A stretch of 64,000 nt of DNA, from positions 10,848,944-10,912,943 of the forward strand of contig NC_087083.1 of NCBI RefSeq assembly GCF_026151205.1, written 5' to 3'. The notes beneath the pieces were generated by a model that was not told the origin of the DNA, searched no databases, and was given only the letters and a program-made list of their open reading frames with translations. Shown here piece by piece: positions 44,014 through 58,300 of the stretch. Each line of letters starts with the position of its first letter. The stretch's first letter is position 1. This stretch comes from Bolinopsis microptera (lineage: Eukaryota; Ctenophora; Tentaculata; Lobata; Bolinopsidae). The translations under genes were made by a program, and so were the position numbers.

Positions 44014-45856
44014 TTGTCGTATGCTTTTAAACAAACATGATTGAAAGTTGGCACTATGCCGCCATATTGATATAGTGCCACCAATGCCATAGTGTGCGCC
44101 AGTGCCACGAGAGTGCCTCGAGAGTGCCACGAGATTGCTGCAACAGTGCCATCGGGATCCGTAAATGACTTGCATTGGAATAATTTTGGAAAAATTCAAC
44201 GGACTTTAACTTGGACGGACCTTAAACGGAGTACGGACGGATTTTATTTGAACGGACATTAAGATTAACACTAGCACCTCCAGCGTTTAATTAATTTCCG
44301 TTCAAATAAAGTCCGATAAGGACTAAGGTATATCAATTTTGAATACATTGCAAAAGATTTTATCTCGATTCATGAAGTTTGCAAGAAGTTACAACAATTG
44401 CAATGCCCGCAATTTGGGGAGTGTGCAGCGTTCGGTGGAGATATAACTGCATGCGCCTTGAAATTATTCTTTCTGGCACGTAAGACTTAATAAGTTAATA
44501 CTACAAGTACAACTGGTTCGAGGAATTTGTCAAATCGAAAAATATTCGTGTTAATTTTGTTCAAATTAAGGGTCATTTGTGTGATTTATTATTGCTGATT
44601 TGGTAATGGTAATGATCATTATTGTTAAAGTATATAAGTATTACTGGTCGGCGCTCAGCCTGTCATTAAGCCATTTAAAGCCTGAAGGCCTCAGGTAATC
44701 ACGACTACATAAGCAGTGGCTTATTTTTTCTAATTTCCTATTTTGAAGCTTCATTTTGGGATTCACCAAACATATTTTGGAAGTAAATGTTTTGGCACAT
44801 TAAAATTCTGCTAACTCAAATATTTGTAAGTGCTAACTTCAATAATACATATTATGTGAATATCAATAAAGTCATATTCTCTTTTAGAAATTGAGTGATG
44901 CAATGCATATTTAAAAAATTCTCTTGATACTTTTAAGATAAAAGTAAGTGATTACTCAAATATCCCTCTATGGTTGAAACATTTTCTACAACAATTAGGC
45001 ATAAAAAGTCTACAATACTTTATCGTCCGACATTGTAGCTCACGACATTTCACCACAATATTAAACGTTTTATACCGACACCTATAACCGTAAGCCTAAA
45101 TTAAATTTTCACCCATAAAAGGAGCGAAAATGTTTAGCGTGAAATTTCGAGAACCCATTCCACACGGGTGCAGAACAGCTCGTGTGCCTGCAGAGAAAAT
45201 TACAGCGAAGATTACAACTCCTTATGACAGTTAGCCATAAGTGATAATCTAATTAACAACTTATCAGTAAACTTCCTTATCACCAACACCATTTGTAACT
45301 GTAACTGGTTGATTTTGTAGGTTTTAGGGGCCGATATTTGGCTTCGATCCTGTTCAGGGTTTGAGTTTTACCTTATTCTCGAACCTTGTATTCGTGGTAT
45401 TTTACAAAACTTCTGCATATTTCGTTTCAGCATGTTACAGTGGCCACGTCGTTTAGATTCGTAGTAGAAATTGTGGTTGATTAGCAGTTAATACTCATAT
45501 TATGATCTTTGCAACATAGATGCAAATCAAGGTGTTTTTAATTGGTAATAGATAAATAAATAAGTAACAGATAAAAGATTTAATTGAAAATTAACAGCAT
45601 TAAATAATAAAGAGCTTTTATTTCCCTTTTTTGGTGGTACTGTAATGAACTTTATTTGGGCAGTCATCATTTAACTTTCTTCTGTAGTCCACTCATAAGC
45701 TTGGTACTTACTTACATGAACCAGAAAGGAGGTGTATTTTTTTAAACTAAAAAAGAACTCTCCTTTTCTGCTCTCAGTCATGCTAAAAAATTGTATTACT
45801 TAAACGTTTTAAGACACTGTTATTTTAGTAGTCATCATCTAATATCCTCCGGTATA
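44014..45856. other. Intergenic, no gene seen
   Basis: AT-rich. A small inverted pair (TTATTTGAACGGA and TCCGTTCAAATAA) sits at 44247-44310 in a CGGAC-rich cluster. No ORF is supported. Confidence 0.6.
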
Positions 45857-46279
45857 ACACTAGTTACCATGACAACTACACTAGTTACCATGACAACTAC
45901 ACTAGTTACCATGACAACTACACTAGTAATCATAACAACTACACTAGTTACCATGACAACTACACTAGTTACCATGACAACTACACTAGTAATCATAACA
46001 ACTACACTAGTTACCATGACAACTACACTAGTTACCATGACAACTACACTAGTAATCATAACAACTACACTAGTTACCATGACAATTACACTAGTTACCA
46101 TGACAACTACACTAGTAATCATAACAACTACACTAGTTACCATGACAACTACACTAGTTACCATGACAACTACACTAGTTACCATGACAACTACACTAGT
46201 TACCATGACAACTACACTAGTTACCATGACAACTACACTAGTTACCATGACAACTACACTAGTTACCATGACAACTACG
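45857..46279. repeat. 21-bp minisatellite upstream of the VWD gene
   Basis: About 20 units of ACTAGTTACCATGACAACTA plus one base, flanked by a direct duplication of CATCTAATATCCTCC. It ends about 65 bp before the VWD start codon, inside the expected promoter or 5' UTR. Confidence 0.93.
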
Positions 46280-46343
46280 CAGCATCTAATATCCTCCAGT
46301 ATAATAACAAGTTACTGTTACCCTTATACTCTTATAGTTAATA

Positions 46344-49300
46344 ATGCGGTGCTTTTTGATACTCGTCCTGCTTGGACTGTTAGCTGCTGGAATCAACGGG
46401 GAAAAAGCGTGCAACGTGTTCGGAGACCCACATGTTATCACATTCGACGGTGAGATAGTGAGATATTGTTACAAGTTATTAAGGGTATATTAGCTAGGGA
46501 TTATTGTTAACAATATCTCTAGTTTAACGGTGAGATATTGTTACTAGTTAGGGTATATTGTTAACAATATTTCTAGTTTAACGGTGAGATATTGTTACTA
46601 GCTAGGGTATATTGTTAACAATATTTCTAGTTTAACGTTGAGATATTGTTACTAGCTAGGGTATATTGTTAACAATATCTCTAGTTTAACGGTGAGATAT
46701 TGTTACTAGCTAGGGTATATCGTTAACAATATCTCTAGTTTAACGGTGAGATATTGTTACTAGCTAGGGTATGTTGTTGACAATATCTGTAATGTAAGGA
46801 CTATTGCGGAGCTGAATGTCGGGCCCATAGACACAGACTTTTACCGAGTTTAAAAATTACTTTTGAATTTATTTCGGACCCATCATGATTCTGCAGTCAA
46901 ATAACATTTATATGTGTTATCACATATAAGTATCTACCGTTACTTCGTTGACAAGATTTGAAGGGTTTACTAAAACTTTATCTTTACTATGAAATGAAAT
47001 ATGTCTAGAAAAAAAGGAAGTTAAAATTACTCAAAGATCAACTGAAAAGGAAACAACTCAACGCGAAGAAAACTGATGCGTTAACTGAATCGCACTCAAT
47101 TTACACTCATTCTACGCTCCACTAAAATATGTAGATTTTAAATCCGAGCTAATAGTAGTGTCTGGTGACACGATAACGATAAAATTGTAGATTTTGGCGA
47201 ATACCAATTTAAAACGATCTCCCATATATTTAGCCGAATTTTAGATTATGGAATATTCCACTAACAATGTTGATCTGATTTGTTCTATCCTTCGCAGTAT
47301 TATAAAGGCTTCGTCAAATATTCCATACATGTAAAATGTACATAGTAATAACTGCTGTGTGAAATTTGGCGTAGAATGCAACTCGTGCAAGCCTTATGGT
47401 TCTGTTTTTTATAAAAAGATTAGATAGCAGCGTTATGTTTGCACTATCCGTTGTTTAGAAGTTAAGAAGTTACAATAAAATATGTGAAATTTTATCCCAT
47501 CTATTTATTTATACACAGGGTTGAAGTACAAGTTTGATCCCATCTATTTATTTATACACAGGGTTGAAGTACAAGTTTGAGAATGAGTGCACTTACGTGC
47601 TGGCAATGGATTGTGTGGATATGGGGTGGATAATTTACGGAGGATTTCAGACTTGTGGCAGAGGTCAGTTTCTCAATTATTAACTTAGTTGTTAACTTAG
47701 TTATTAAGTTAGTAATTAATTTAATTTTTTATTGAAAAAATAAAGCTTAATCAATTTATTTCTCTGTCGCTAATCATTCAAGTTGATTAATTATAAAGGA
47801 TTTGATTGATTAACTAACGAACCAGAATAACTGCATCCCAGGGACCTGCCTGCACGACATATCAGTGTTTCACACGAACCAGGGGTTTAGAGATGCTGTG
47901 TTTATTGGGAGAGGTTGGGTAATCAACCATCAGGGTACCAAGGTTCCATTCAGACAGGTTAGTTAGATTTAATTAGTTAGATTTAGTAAGTCAAATTTAG
48001 TTAGTTAGATTTAGTCAGTTAGATTTAGTTAGTTAGATTTAGTTCGCTAGATTTAGTTAGTTCGATTTAGTTAGTTATCTTTAGTTAGTTAGATTTAGTT
48101 AGTTAGATTTAGTTCGTTAGATTTAGTTAGTTATTTTTAGTTAGTTAGATTTAGTTAGTTAGATTTAGTTCGTTAGATTTAGTTAGTTAGATTTAGTCAG
48201 TTAGATTTAGTTAGTTAGATTTAGTTAGTTAGATTTAGTTAGTTATATTTAGTTAGTTAGATTTAGTTAGTTAGATTTAGTTAGTTAGATTTAGTTAGTT
48301 AGATTTAGTTAGTTAGATTTAGTTGGTTAAACGTAGTTTGTTTAACAGATTATGACCATATCTCACACTAACAAAAACACCAATTTGTATCTTATGTGAT
48401 TGTTACAAGTATTTTCTTACGTCAGGTTTTTGAAAAAGAACCAAAGTTTTGAGTTTTATCTTTAAAAACAAACTTTGAATAATATTGAATGATTTCTCCA
48501 GGGACAAGACTTCCAGATAGGTAACATAGGATTCTCATTTGATGGTCTCTACCTCACAGTCAGTTTGGATGGGTCTGGAGTTACCCTCACTTACGATGGA
48601 TTTATGGGACTGCAGATATCCATTGACGAAACAGTTCAAAGTAAGTGTAGACTTATTGCGCAGATCTTTTATATTTTCAATATATTATGTACGATGGAAA
48701 CATAATTTTTTAGTTACTTTATAGTGGGTTATGAGGAAAAGTCGTCGCGATTTTGCTCAACACTCCCCCTTACATGCTAATGAGCTAATGGTATAAAACC
48801 TTCAGCCTAGAAAAATAGTAGCTAATCTGGCATTGTAAACTTAAAAGTTTGAATTGTGGCGATTGAAATGCAGTAGCCATTCAGTTGGACTTTTCAATTT
48901 CTGAACGAAAATTGAATAACAAATATTGAATTACTTGTATTATAATAGCTTAGGGGCTATTTACTAAAAACGTCCGCCCCCTTGTCCGGGTTTTTCCAAA
49001 TTTGTAACCCCTCCCCCTTCCGGATGTCCGTTCAAGTATAGATAAATACCGATAAAACTTTGTCCGTTCACGCTGACGCAGTGCCTTGTCAAATAACGTC
49101 CGATAAGGTATATACAACGCGCACATTTAATTAAGCTGATGATAAGGTAATCAATAGTTCCTCCTGACATGCACTTCAGGCTAATAAAAAGTGACACAGT
49201 GCTCAGCGGGTAGTGTGACGTATTTAACCGTTAGTGTTAAGGTGTTAACTACGAGTATCACTTGTTGGATATCCTGCATAATTATTACAAGCCGATATTA

Positions 49301-52300
49301 TCTCATACTCTCAGGGGATATTATCTCATACTCTCCGATATCTGATATAGACCCTGGTCATTAGAAATACCCATAAAAGTTCGTTTTTTGACAAAAAATT
49401 AGAAACTTCTGTAATTTAATTTTTGTTTTAGTTACGCATTTGATTTTTGGTATGCGTATAGAAAATCGATATGGCTTTAAAATGAGATGTCTAGCGACCT
49501 CCTAGCTCACTCACGAGACTCAGGAGGAGTGATTGAACTTTCCTCCTCTCTGACATCTGATATATAACACACAGTTATAACTATTGTAGTGTGTATAACA
49601 CAGTATAATACTATTATGACAGGTGGTCAGACGTGTGGACTGTGTGGTAATAACGACGGTGATGCAGAAAACGAGGGAACCCAGCTTCGTGATATTGGTA
49701 AGTCATTTAACACGTGATATTGGTAAGTCATTTAACACGTGATATTGGTAAGTCATTTAACACGTGATATTGGTAAGTCATTTAACACGTGATATTGGTA
49801 AGTCATTTAACACGTGATATTGGTAAGTCATTTTGCACGTGGTATTGGTAAGTCATTTACTACGTGATATCACAATGCTGGCAAGCATAACCGTTGGTAA
49901 GTCATTTATTTATATTACTCTGTAACTATTCCATGAAACTATTCGTCTGCATCCACCCGTTTCGAGTGTTTAACTTGTTTGAAATAAAATCATAACTATG
50001 TAACCAGACGATGTGTCAACAGCTCGCATAATTATTATGCACCTCCGCATAACTTGACATGTTATCATATGTTGTGCCCTGTCTACCTGCCTCTGCAACC
50101 TTATCCGCCTTAAAGTTACCAGCAATATGTCATCATAAGGCGTGGTAGTTCTTGTGGTAAAACCTGTCCACCAGTCGTCTGCACTCTGCACAGACAGTAA
50201 TGAGTAAAGGTTATATAGCTAACTAACAAATGGTATTTGCCGTGTAGTAGAGCTACAACAGATATCTCATAATAATAGTATCTATAATCTATATCTCCTT
50301 TAAACTGTGATTTACTTTAGGTAATGCAACAGAGCTACAACAGATATCTCATAATAATAGTATCTATAATCTATATCTCCTTTAAACTGTGATTTACTTT
50401 AGGTAATGCAACAGAGCTACAACAGATATCTCATAATAATAGTATCTATAATCTATATCTACCTTTAAACTGTGATTTACTTTAGGTAATGCAACAGAGC
50501 TACAACAGATATTTCATAATAATAGTATCTATAATCTATATCTCCTTTAAACTGTGATTTACTTTAGGTAATGCAACAGAGCTACAACAGATATTTCATA
50601 ATAATAGTATCTATAATCTATATCTCCTTTAAACTGTGATTTACTTTAGGTAATGCAACAGAGCTACAACAGATATCTCATAATAATAGTATCTATAATC
50701 TATATCTCCTTTAAACTGTGATTTACTTTAGGTAATGCAACAGAGCTACAACAGATATCTCATAATAATAGTATCTATAATCTATATCTCCTTTAAACTG
50801 TGATTTACTTTAGGTAATGCAACGGAGCTACAACAGATATCTCATAATAATAGTATCTATAATCTATATCTCCTTTAAACTGTGATTTACTTTAGGTAAT
50901 GCAACAGAGCTACATCAGATATCTCATAATAATAGTATCTATAATCTATATCTCCTTTAAACTGTGATTTACTTTAGGTAATGCAACGGAGCTACAACAG
51001 ATATCTCATAATAATAGTATCTATAATCTATATCTCCTTTAAACTGTAATTTACTTTAGGTAATGCCCACAGCTTCAGATGATTCCTTATATAACTAATT
51101 AGTTAACTAATTAACTAACCCACCAGGAAATGACGTGGAAGGGTCTCTACTGGGAGGAATAGAAGAGATGGTGTTCAGATGGAAGGTAGATAGAGGGGAG
51201 TACTGTGATCACCCTGTTAACAAGGAGTACTCCAGACTTCTCCCTTGTGGAAACAACTACAGGTTTTTAGCTGGTTACTAGGTTACTAGGTTACTAGGTT
51301 ACTAGGTTACTAGGTTACTAGGTTACTAGGTTACTAGGTTACTAGGTTACTAGGTTACTAGGTTACTAGGTTACTAGGTTACTAGGTTACTAGGTTACTA
51401 GGTTACTAGGTTACTAGGTTACTAGGTTACTAGGTTACTAGGTTACTAGGTTACTAGGTTACTAGGTTACTAGGTTACTAGGTTACTAGGTTACTAGGTT
51501 ACTAGGTTACTAGGTTACTAGGTTACTAGGTTACTAGGTTACTAGGTTACTAGGTTACTAGGTTACTAGGTTACTAGGTTACTAGGTTACTAGGTTACTA
51601 GATAGAGGGGAGTATTGTGATCACCCTGTTAACAAGGAGTACTCCAGACATCTCCCTTGTGGAAACAACTACAGGTTTTTAGCTAGTTATTAGGTTACTA
51701 GGTTATTAGGTTACTAGGTTATTAGGTTACTAGGTTACTAGGTTACAAGGTTACTAGGTTACTAGGTTACTAGGTTACTAGGTTACTAGGTTACTAGGTT
51801 ACTAGGTTACTAGATAGAGGGGAGTACTGTGATCACCCTGTTAACAAGGAGTACTCCAGACTTCTCCCTTGTGGAAGCAACTACAGGTTTTTAGCTGTTC
51901 TAATGTTCTTGTACTGCAAGCATCCCCTCAAGCTTTCTGCCCCCCCCCCCCCTTCCCCCGCATCCCTTAAGCTTTCTGCCTCCCCCCCCCGCATCTCCAT
52001 TCTCCTAGAGCTTTCTGCCATGCCCTGAAAGAGTGGTATGCGGGGCCTGCAGTTCCCCTAACCATTGTAGAAAATGTTTAACTCGCTTTTAGTGAAGAAA
52101 TAGTACCAAGATAAAGTTAAAAATGTCTTCTGCCCAGGAAAAAGATGTCGCTTGCCAACAGGAACTATTTTGACTTAGCTTTTCTTTAACGGTGGTAATA
52201 TCCGTGACTAATTGGAGCTGCTGACAGAAGAAGACAGCTTGTAGTCAGTATCTGTTGTTAGGTGTCAGTGATCGGAAGTCACGCTTTCAGGGGTTGGCAG

Positions 52301-55300
52301 CATCATCAACATTGCAACTGACCTCTGGGCTTAGGTTTGTGGTAGGATATATTAATCAACGAGACTGACACACAAGTTCAATGAAAATTTGTGTAATCAA
52401 AGGAAACGTCATCCACGATGGAAACAGTTGCCATGCAGTTACAGATGCGCTGAAACAGGAAAAGCAGCATGGTTGTCATGGTTATATTTAGGGATCACCT
52501 TGTGGAACAGGCTCTTACAATTCGTGACCATGGTTGCTGACAGAAAAACACCTTGTCAGTTATATATACTGCTATACTGGAAACATTTAATTGATACGAA
52601 AGATGTTATATGTGCTAACTAACAATTCAGCAAATCAACGCTTGCATATTGTCAGCAGCTAGTCGGCAGTCACTGGGCAGTGACTGTGCAGTCACTGGGC
52701 AGTATTATATTTAAAGAGTTTACAATGCAGTACCAAAATTATCTGAATATTCCCCAGTGCATTGTGACCCGTACTAATGTGCATTATCCCCAGTGCATTG
52801 TGACCCGTACTAATGTGCATTATCCCCAGTGCATTGTGACCCGTACTAATGTGCATTATCCCCTGTGCATTGTGACCCGTACTAATGTGCATTATCCCCA
52901 GACTGAACGACGAAGCAAGGGCCTCATGTCAGGAACTAGTAGATAACCAGGAACTTTTCAAATGCCACGAAACCCTCAACCTGAACACTTTCTACGAGGC
53001 CTGCCTAGCTGGTGAGTACTGATATTAGGTGAGTACTGATATTAGATGAGTACTGATATTAGGTGAGTACTGATATTAGGTGAGTACTGATATTAGGTGA
53101 GTACTGATATTAGGTGAGTACTGATATTAGGTGAGTACTGATATTAGGTGAGTACTGATATTAGGTGAGTACTGATATTAGGTGAGTACTGATATTAGGT
53201 GAGTACTGATATTAGGTGAGTACTGATATTAGATGAGTACTGATATTAGGTGAGTACTGATATTAGGTGAGTACTGATATTAGGTGAGTGCTGATATTAG
53301 GTGAGTACTGATATTAGGTGTGTACTGATATTAGGTGAGTGCTGATATTAGGTGAGTACTGATATTAGGTGAGTACTGATATTATGTGAGTACTGATATT
53401 AGGTGAGTACTGATATTAGGTGAGTACTGATATTAGGTGAGTACTGATATTAGGTGAGTACTGATATTAGGTGAGTGCTGATATTAGGTGAGTACTGATA
53501 TTATGTAATTTATTGGGAAACACAGAATTTTTAATCGTCCAGACCTTCTCATCCTCAAACTTTTTTTACAACGTCCCACCCAAATTCGAAGAATTTGCTA
53601 AAAGTTGTTCATGAATCTTGCTTGCGTGAAGGCTTTACAGGAGCAAAAAAAAGAAATGAACGATTAGTTCTTTTAGGGATTGATGGAACTGCACTCAGCT
53701 TACTGACGTTTTGTTTCCTGATCTTCAACAGTATAAAACTGTACGTGTCCGGTTTGAAACTGTCCATCAGTTTAGGGCTTTTATAAAGCACCGTCCCTCG
53801 GAACATACTGAACCTGTAATTTCATGAGCCCTGCTAAGTGAACCTAGTCTTTATGTATGACTTTGTAAACATTAGATCATCAATGTAACACACCATTACT
53901 AGTTGCACGTGACAACGTGCATGCGCACGTGATCACACACATATATTTCTTCTGACTCTCTGAATAACAGTACTCAACACGTCCATCTCTGCTTTTTTTC
54001 CGAGTACCATCGGGAGGGGAAGGGGGGGGGGGGGGGGGGGCGGGGGCGGGGGTCGTGGGTGGGGGCCGTTGGGGCACCTTATGTTACTCTTTTACTCCAT
54101 TTGATGTTTGGGTATATTTTTCAAAAAGGAAAAATGTATTAAAACTTGAAATCTACACATGTAATTTATCCACGAAGCCGGAAGCCACCTTAAACATTTC
54201 CCAAGACTAAAAGGAGCCCCCCCCCCCTCCGGTCCTAGAAACTCAGATACACACAAGATAACGAGGTGTTGGATAGCACGTCATATTGACCGACTCTCAC
54301 AATTATCAGCCTGTCGTGTGGCGCTCATCCAAATAAACTGTAGTCTGCTCAAATAAACCACACACGGATTTAAAGTTGACTTGGGATGAGTTTAAAAGTT
54401 TTGAGTTAGATGTCAGAGATGTGGGAATTATCAGGACATTGTTAGAGCGGGGCGGAGGGTGATGATGTTCGAGCAAGTGTCCGAACACTGTTCGCGCAAG
54501 TGTATGGGAAAGCAGCGGGTGTTGTCAGTTTCGTGATGTGTTTTAAGAGTTATTATGTTACAACTTTACAAGCTGTGGTGTGCGCTGCTGCCAAACTTGC
54601 CAAACTTGCTTACTGAAAGTTAAGTTTATACTTATAGTCCTGTCAAGATTCAGATTTCAGAGTAGTGATGATAATGTTATGGGAGATGGGAGAGGTTACA
54701 ATATCGTCATTATACTGAGTATAATTAGAAAGAATCATCTAATGAGACGGAATAGAAGTGTGGGACGAAGTCAGATAATAATCGATAAGTTTAGCCCATG
54801 AAACATAACCGTAATAGTTAAGAATCCTTAGCAAGTAGATGATCTATTCTTAGATCTTGGTAGGATTCAGGGTTTTACATATATTATACTAATCAAGTTC
54901 CGATCAGCTTGAAGCCATTTTTCTCAGCCATTTTATTCGGAGGAAATATGTACTACAGTTCTATGGCATTACTGAAAGATTTCAAAGCCGCTACAAAGTT
55001 TAATTGGAGTCAAAACCCACAAAATAACGAGACTGAAGATCGCTACATTGGGATAATTTGAGTTCTAAGGATGAGGATATATTGTATAACAGTTTCAGAA
55101 TCCAGGGTCAATATTCAGTAATTGAAAATCGATTAAACATTTTTCGTTATTTGAATTAAAACCTTTCCTCAGATTACTGCAACATTGAGCTTCTGACAAA
55201 CGAATACCCTGTCGCGTGTGCTACTGCCAGTGCTTACAGCAAACAATGCCAGATTTTAGGTGAGTCTTGTATTACATACAGCAAACAATGCCAGATTTTA

Positions 55301-58300
55301 GGCGAGTTAGATGATTTTAGGTGAGTCTTGTATTACATACTTTTTTTATTTGTAGGTACGTTTTATGTTAATTTATTTATTTCAATGTTGAAATTTGATT
55401 CGATTTAGATAATAGATATAGTATCACAAGCATTTAGTTATCCTCATGGTAGAGGAGTTCAAGAATTTTGTAAAGCATTTAAAAGTTATTGGATAAAAAA
55501 CGAAACTGAAATCGCAATTTTCGTATAAATTCAAATATTTTATGGATACTTAATTGAAAGTTATTTACATAAACATTTATAAATACATTTATGAATACAT
55601 ATTACGCAATTGAATACATAACAAAAAACTAAATGAATAAATCTACATCAGTCTTGTAAGGTCTAAACTCTAACAAACTAAATCTCTCGTAAAATCTTTA
55701 AAGTAATTTCTATCTATACTCTTATCTTTCTATACTTCTAAATATAAGGTCAACTAAACCTTAACTAAGTTAAAATATCGATATGTACAGATCCAGTTTA
55801 AGCATCATGATCATTCATCCAACTTTTTAAATGACAAAATAACACAAATAGATTATTTTAAATTCATGCAGGTTAAAATAAAAACGAAGCAGTCTGCTCT
55901 GTCCTAATTAATAAATCATGATATCGTTAAAATAAACTTCTTTGCACCAATATCACACTAGCGAATGCACGAATGTTCTTTGTTCGTGCTTCTGCAGGAA
56001 GTGTATTGAATGAGAACATAATATAGTCTTATAAGATCGGGCTTCAAGCTTTCAAGCAAAAGTCTCAAAGTTTACAAATCGTGTTGGTCCTGAAATGGAC
56101 TCCAGCTTCCACAGCTAATGCGTTATAGTTCTGTATCATGCTCAGGTCTTCAATAAGTGTTGGTTCTGACTTCAAACTGTAGATGCTGTACTTTAAAACG
56201 GCGTTGATTCTGCTCAACAGACTTGGTCCTCAAAGTCAATCGAAGTTTCTGATAAACGAAGGGCTGCTAATCTTGTGGATGTGCCTGCCTCTGAACTCTG
56301 GTCTGACAAGCGTACACAAAACACAGTTCTCCGCGCTGCAACCCCCCCTTTTCTCCTCGTTAAATGGGTTCATCGACATGGGTCTGTCTGGTCTTCTCAA
56401 CCTCTTGGCCATTATAACCCCTAGGCTAGTCTGTCTGATCGGCTCCCGTTCTGTGAAATTCATTATTGGTTCTGATCTGCCGAGGGTTGAGGAGGTGAAC
56501 TTCCTGGCGCATGGCATTCTTTTCATCAGATCTGCTTTTCTGATTAGTCCTGGGGTTGAAGCAATGGAGTCGGGGGTAGCACAACTGTAGCGGGCTGACT
56601 TTCTAGGGGGCGTGGAGAAACCGTTCGTTAGAAGCTCCAGTTCTTCCGTGTCAAAGTCTTGGAAGTAGAAGGGGGCTGATTTACTACGTTTAGGTCCGTA
56701 AGGGGAGCTTGATCCTTCGCTGGGAAGCTTCTTGTTTCGCTGGCATCGATTCCTGATCTTCTGAAGGGTGGCTGGCATCCTCATAACGGCAAAAGTACGT
56801 GCTATCAGGCTTACTTGTCAAACGAAACGGAGAAAAGGATAGAGAAACTGGAGAAACTGGTTTACGTTAAACTAAAAGACTCAATCAGTTATTAAACTTC
56901 GGAAACCTGGCAAATATTAAATCTTTCCTCTCTCTCTCTGACTCTCATAGCACGCATTTAACATAATATATGCGAGACCGTGCGGGGTGCGACCCTGACT
57001 TACCATGCCTCATTGCACGTGACAGCGCGCATGTGCACGTGATAACGCGCATGTGTGTCACATGACCTCTCCTCGGATGTCATGATAATGAGTATCATAA
57101 TGCTGTCATCTGTCACGTGGTTCACACTTGCCAAAAACGTAACTCACTCTCTATTCCATATGATTGCTTGATAAGTCCGCTGCCAACTATTTCTCCTCTC
57201 TGTAGCCTTCCCGGGGGAGGGGACGATCCCGCCTTAAAATATATTTACTTTACAACCAGCCTAACTCACTTGCGGACTGTTTGGGTGTCTCATATCCACC
57301 AGCAACTTGTCAATAACAGAGCAGTTAAAACAGTTTAACTGCTGTATAAAACAAAACTAAGGCTTCTCCCTCAGAGAGCTAGTGGGAGATAGAGAGAGCT
57401 AGAGAGAGAGAGAGAGAGAGAGAGAGAGGGCTAGAGAGAGAGAGAGAGTGTGAGAGAGAGAGGGTCATGGAGACTCCCACTAACAATTGTTATCAACTGT
57501 AAACCAACTTACACTTGACAACACCACAGTTATTATTTCCGTCAGTATATATAAACTCCCGGGTCAAGGGAGCTATGTTAATTGCTCTAACTCTTCTTCC
57601 TCTCAGCTTCACGGAGACGTTGGCTATTCTATAAATTTCTGAAAAACTTTAACATAAAACCACGAACGGAGTGGCTGTACCAATTACTAGGTTAAGTTAC
57701 GCGGGTTTACTAATTGGTCGTCAGTAACGCCATACAGCTGCCAAGATTCATTTAAAATTTTTGGAGACATCAGAATTTGATAAATTTGGAGCTCTTTAAC
57801 GTTAACCGACAAGAGGCCTTTTTATGTTGTAATTCTGCCGGGAAGCCTAGTTGTTCTCTCCTCAGAAATTCATTCCGTCAAATTGGATACTTCTCTTTTT
57901 CACTATTACTCCTCTCATATCGACTTAAAGTCAGGTGAACTGAAAATACCTCACAGATTAGTCACGATTTGTGTAGGTTTACCGAATTCTTGGGGGTACC
58001 GTCTTCAGCGGGGAAGCTTCTCAAACATTGGTATTTCTGTTTTCAACATCGCGGCATTTTCTGTCTTCGACTAATTGTGATGGGGTTCCTGGGAATACTA
58101 GTGTAATCAAGGGAAGGAGCTTTGTTTTAAACATAGACTGACATTTTCACTGACAAGATCACGTGTCGGTTGACGCACATTGTTATGTGTACTTGGCACA
58201 ACTTTTGCTTAGAGTCTGCACACAAAACAGCTTTAGCTGCTTTATGTTTGCAAACATATTTGTACATAGCAAGGCCGATCAAGACAAAGCTACTTGTCTA

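Noticed and set aside
43755-44199. ORFs of 64-117 residues on the minus strand
   Set aside because: They read through the GC hairpin insert and a duplicated repeat; no domain, and copy A has no matching frame.
45791-46453. 220-residue ORF of TTTLVTM repeats and its antisense partner
   Set aside because: A 21-bp satellite is open in all frames without stops. The real start at 46344 is in another frame, with a signal peptide and VWD start.
53012-53503. CRISPR-like array
   Set aside because: Units are head-to-tail with no variable spacers and lie in an animal intron; the same holds for the 36-bp and 43-bp arrays.
56183-56590. 135-residue plus-strand ORF
   Set aside because: Composition fits the antisense shadow of the 182-residue minus-strand ORF.
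57540-58080. Plus-strand gene behind the TATATATAAA box
   Set aside because: The only frame downstream (63 residues) has no recognisable content, and the region lies in the VWD intron.
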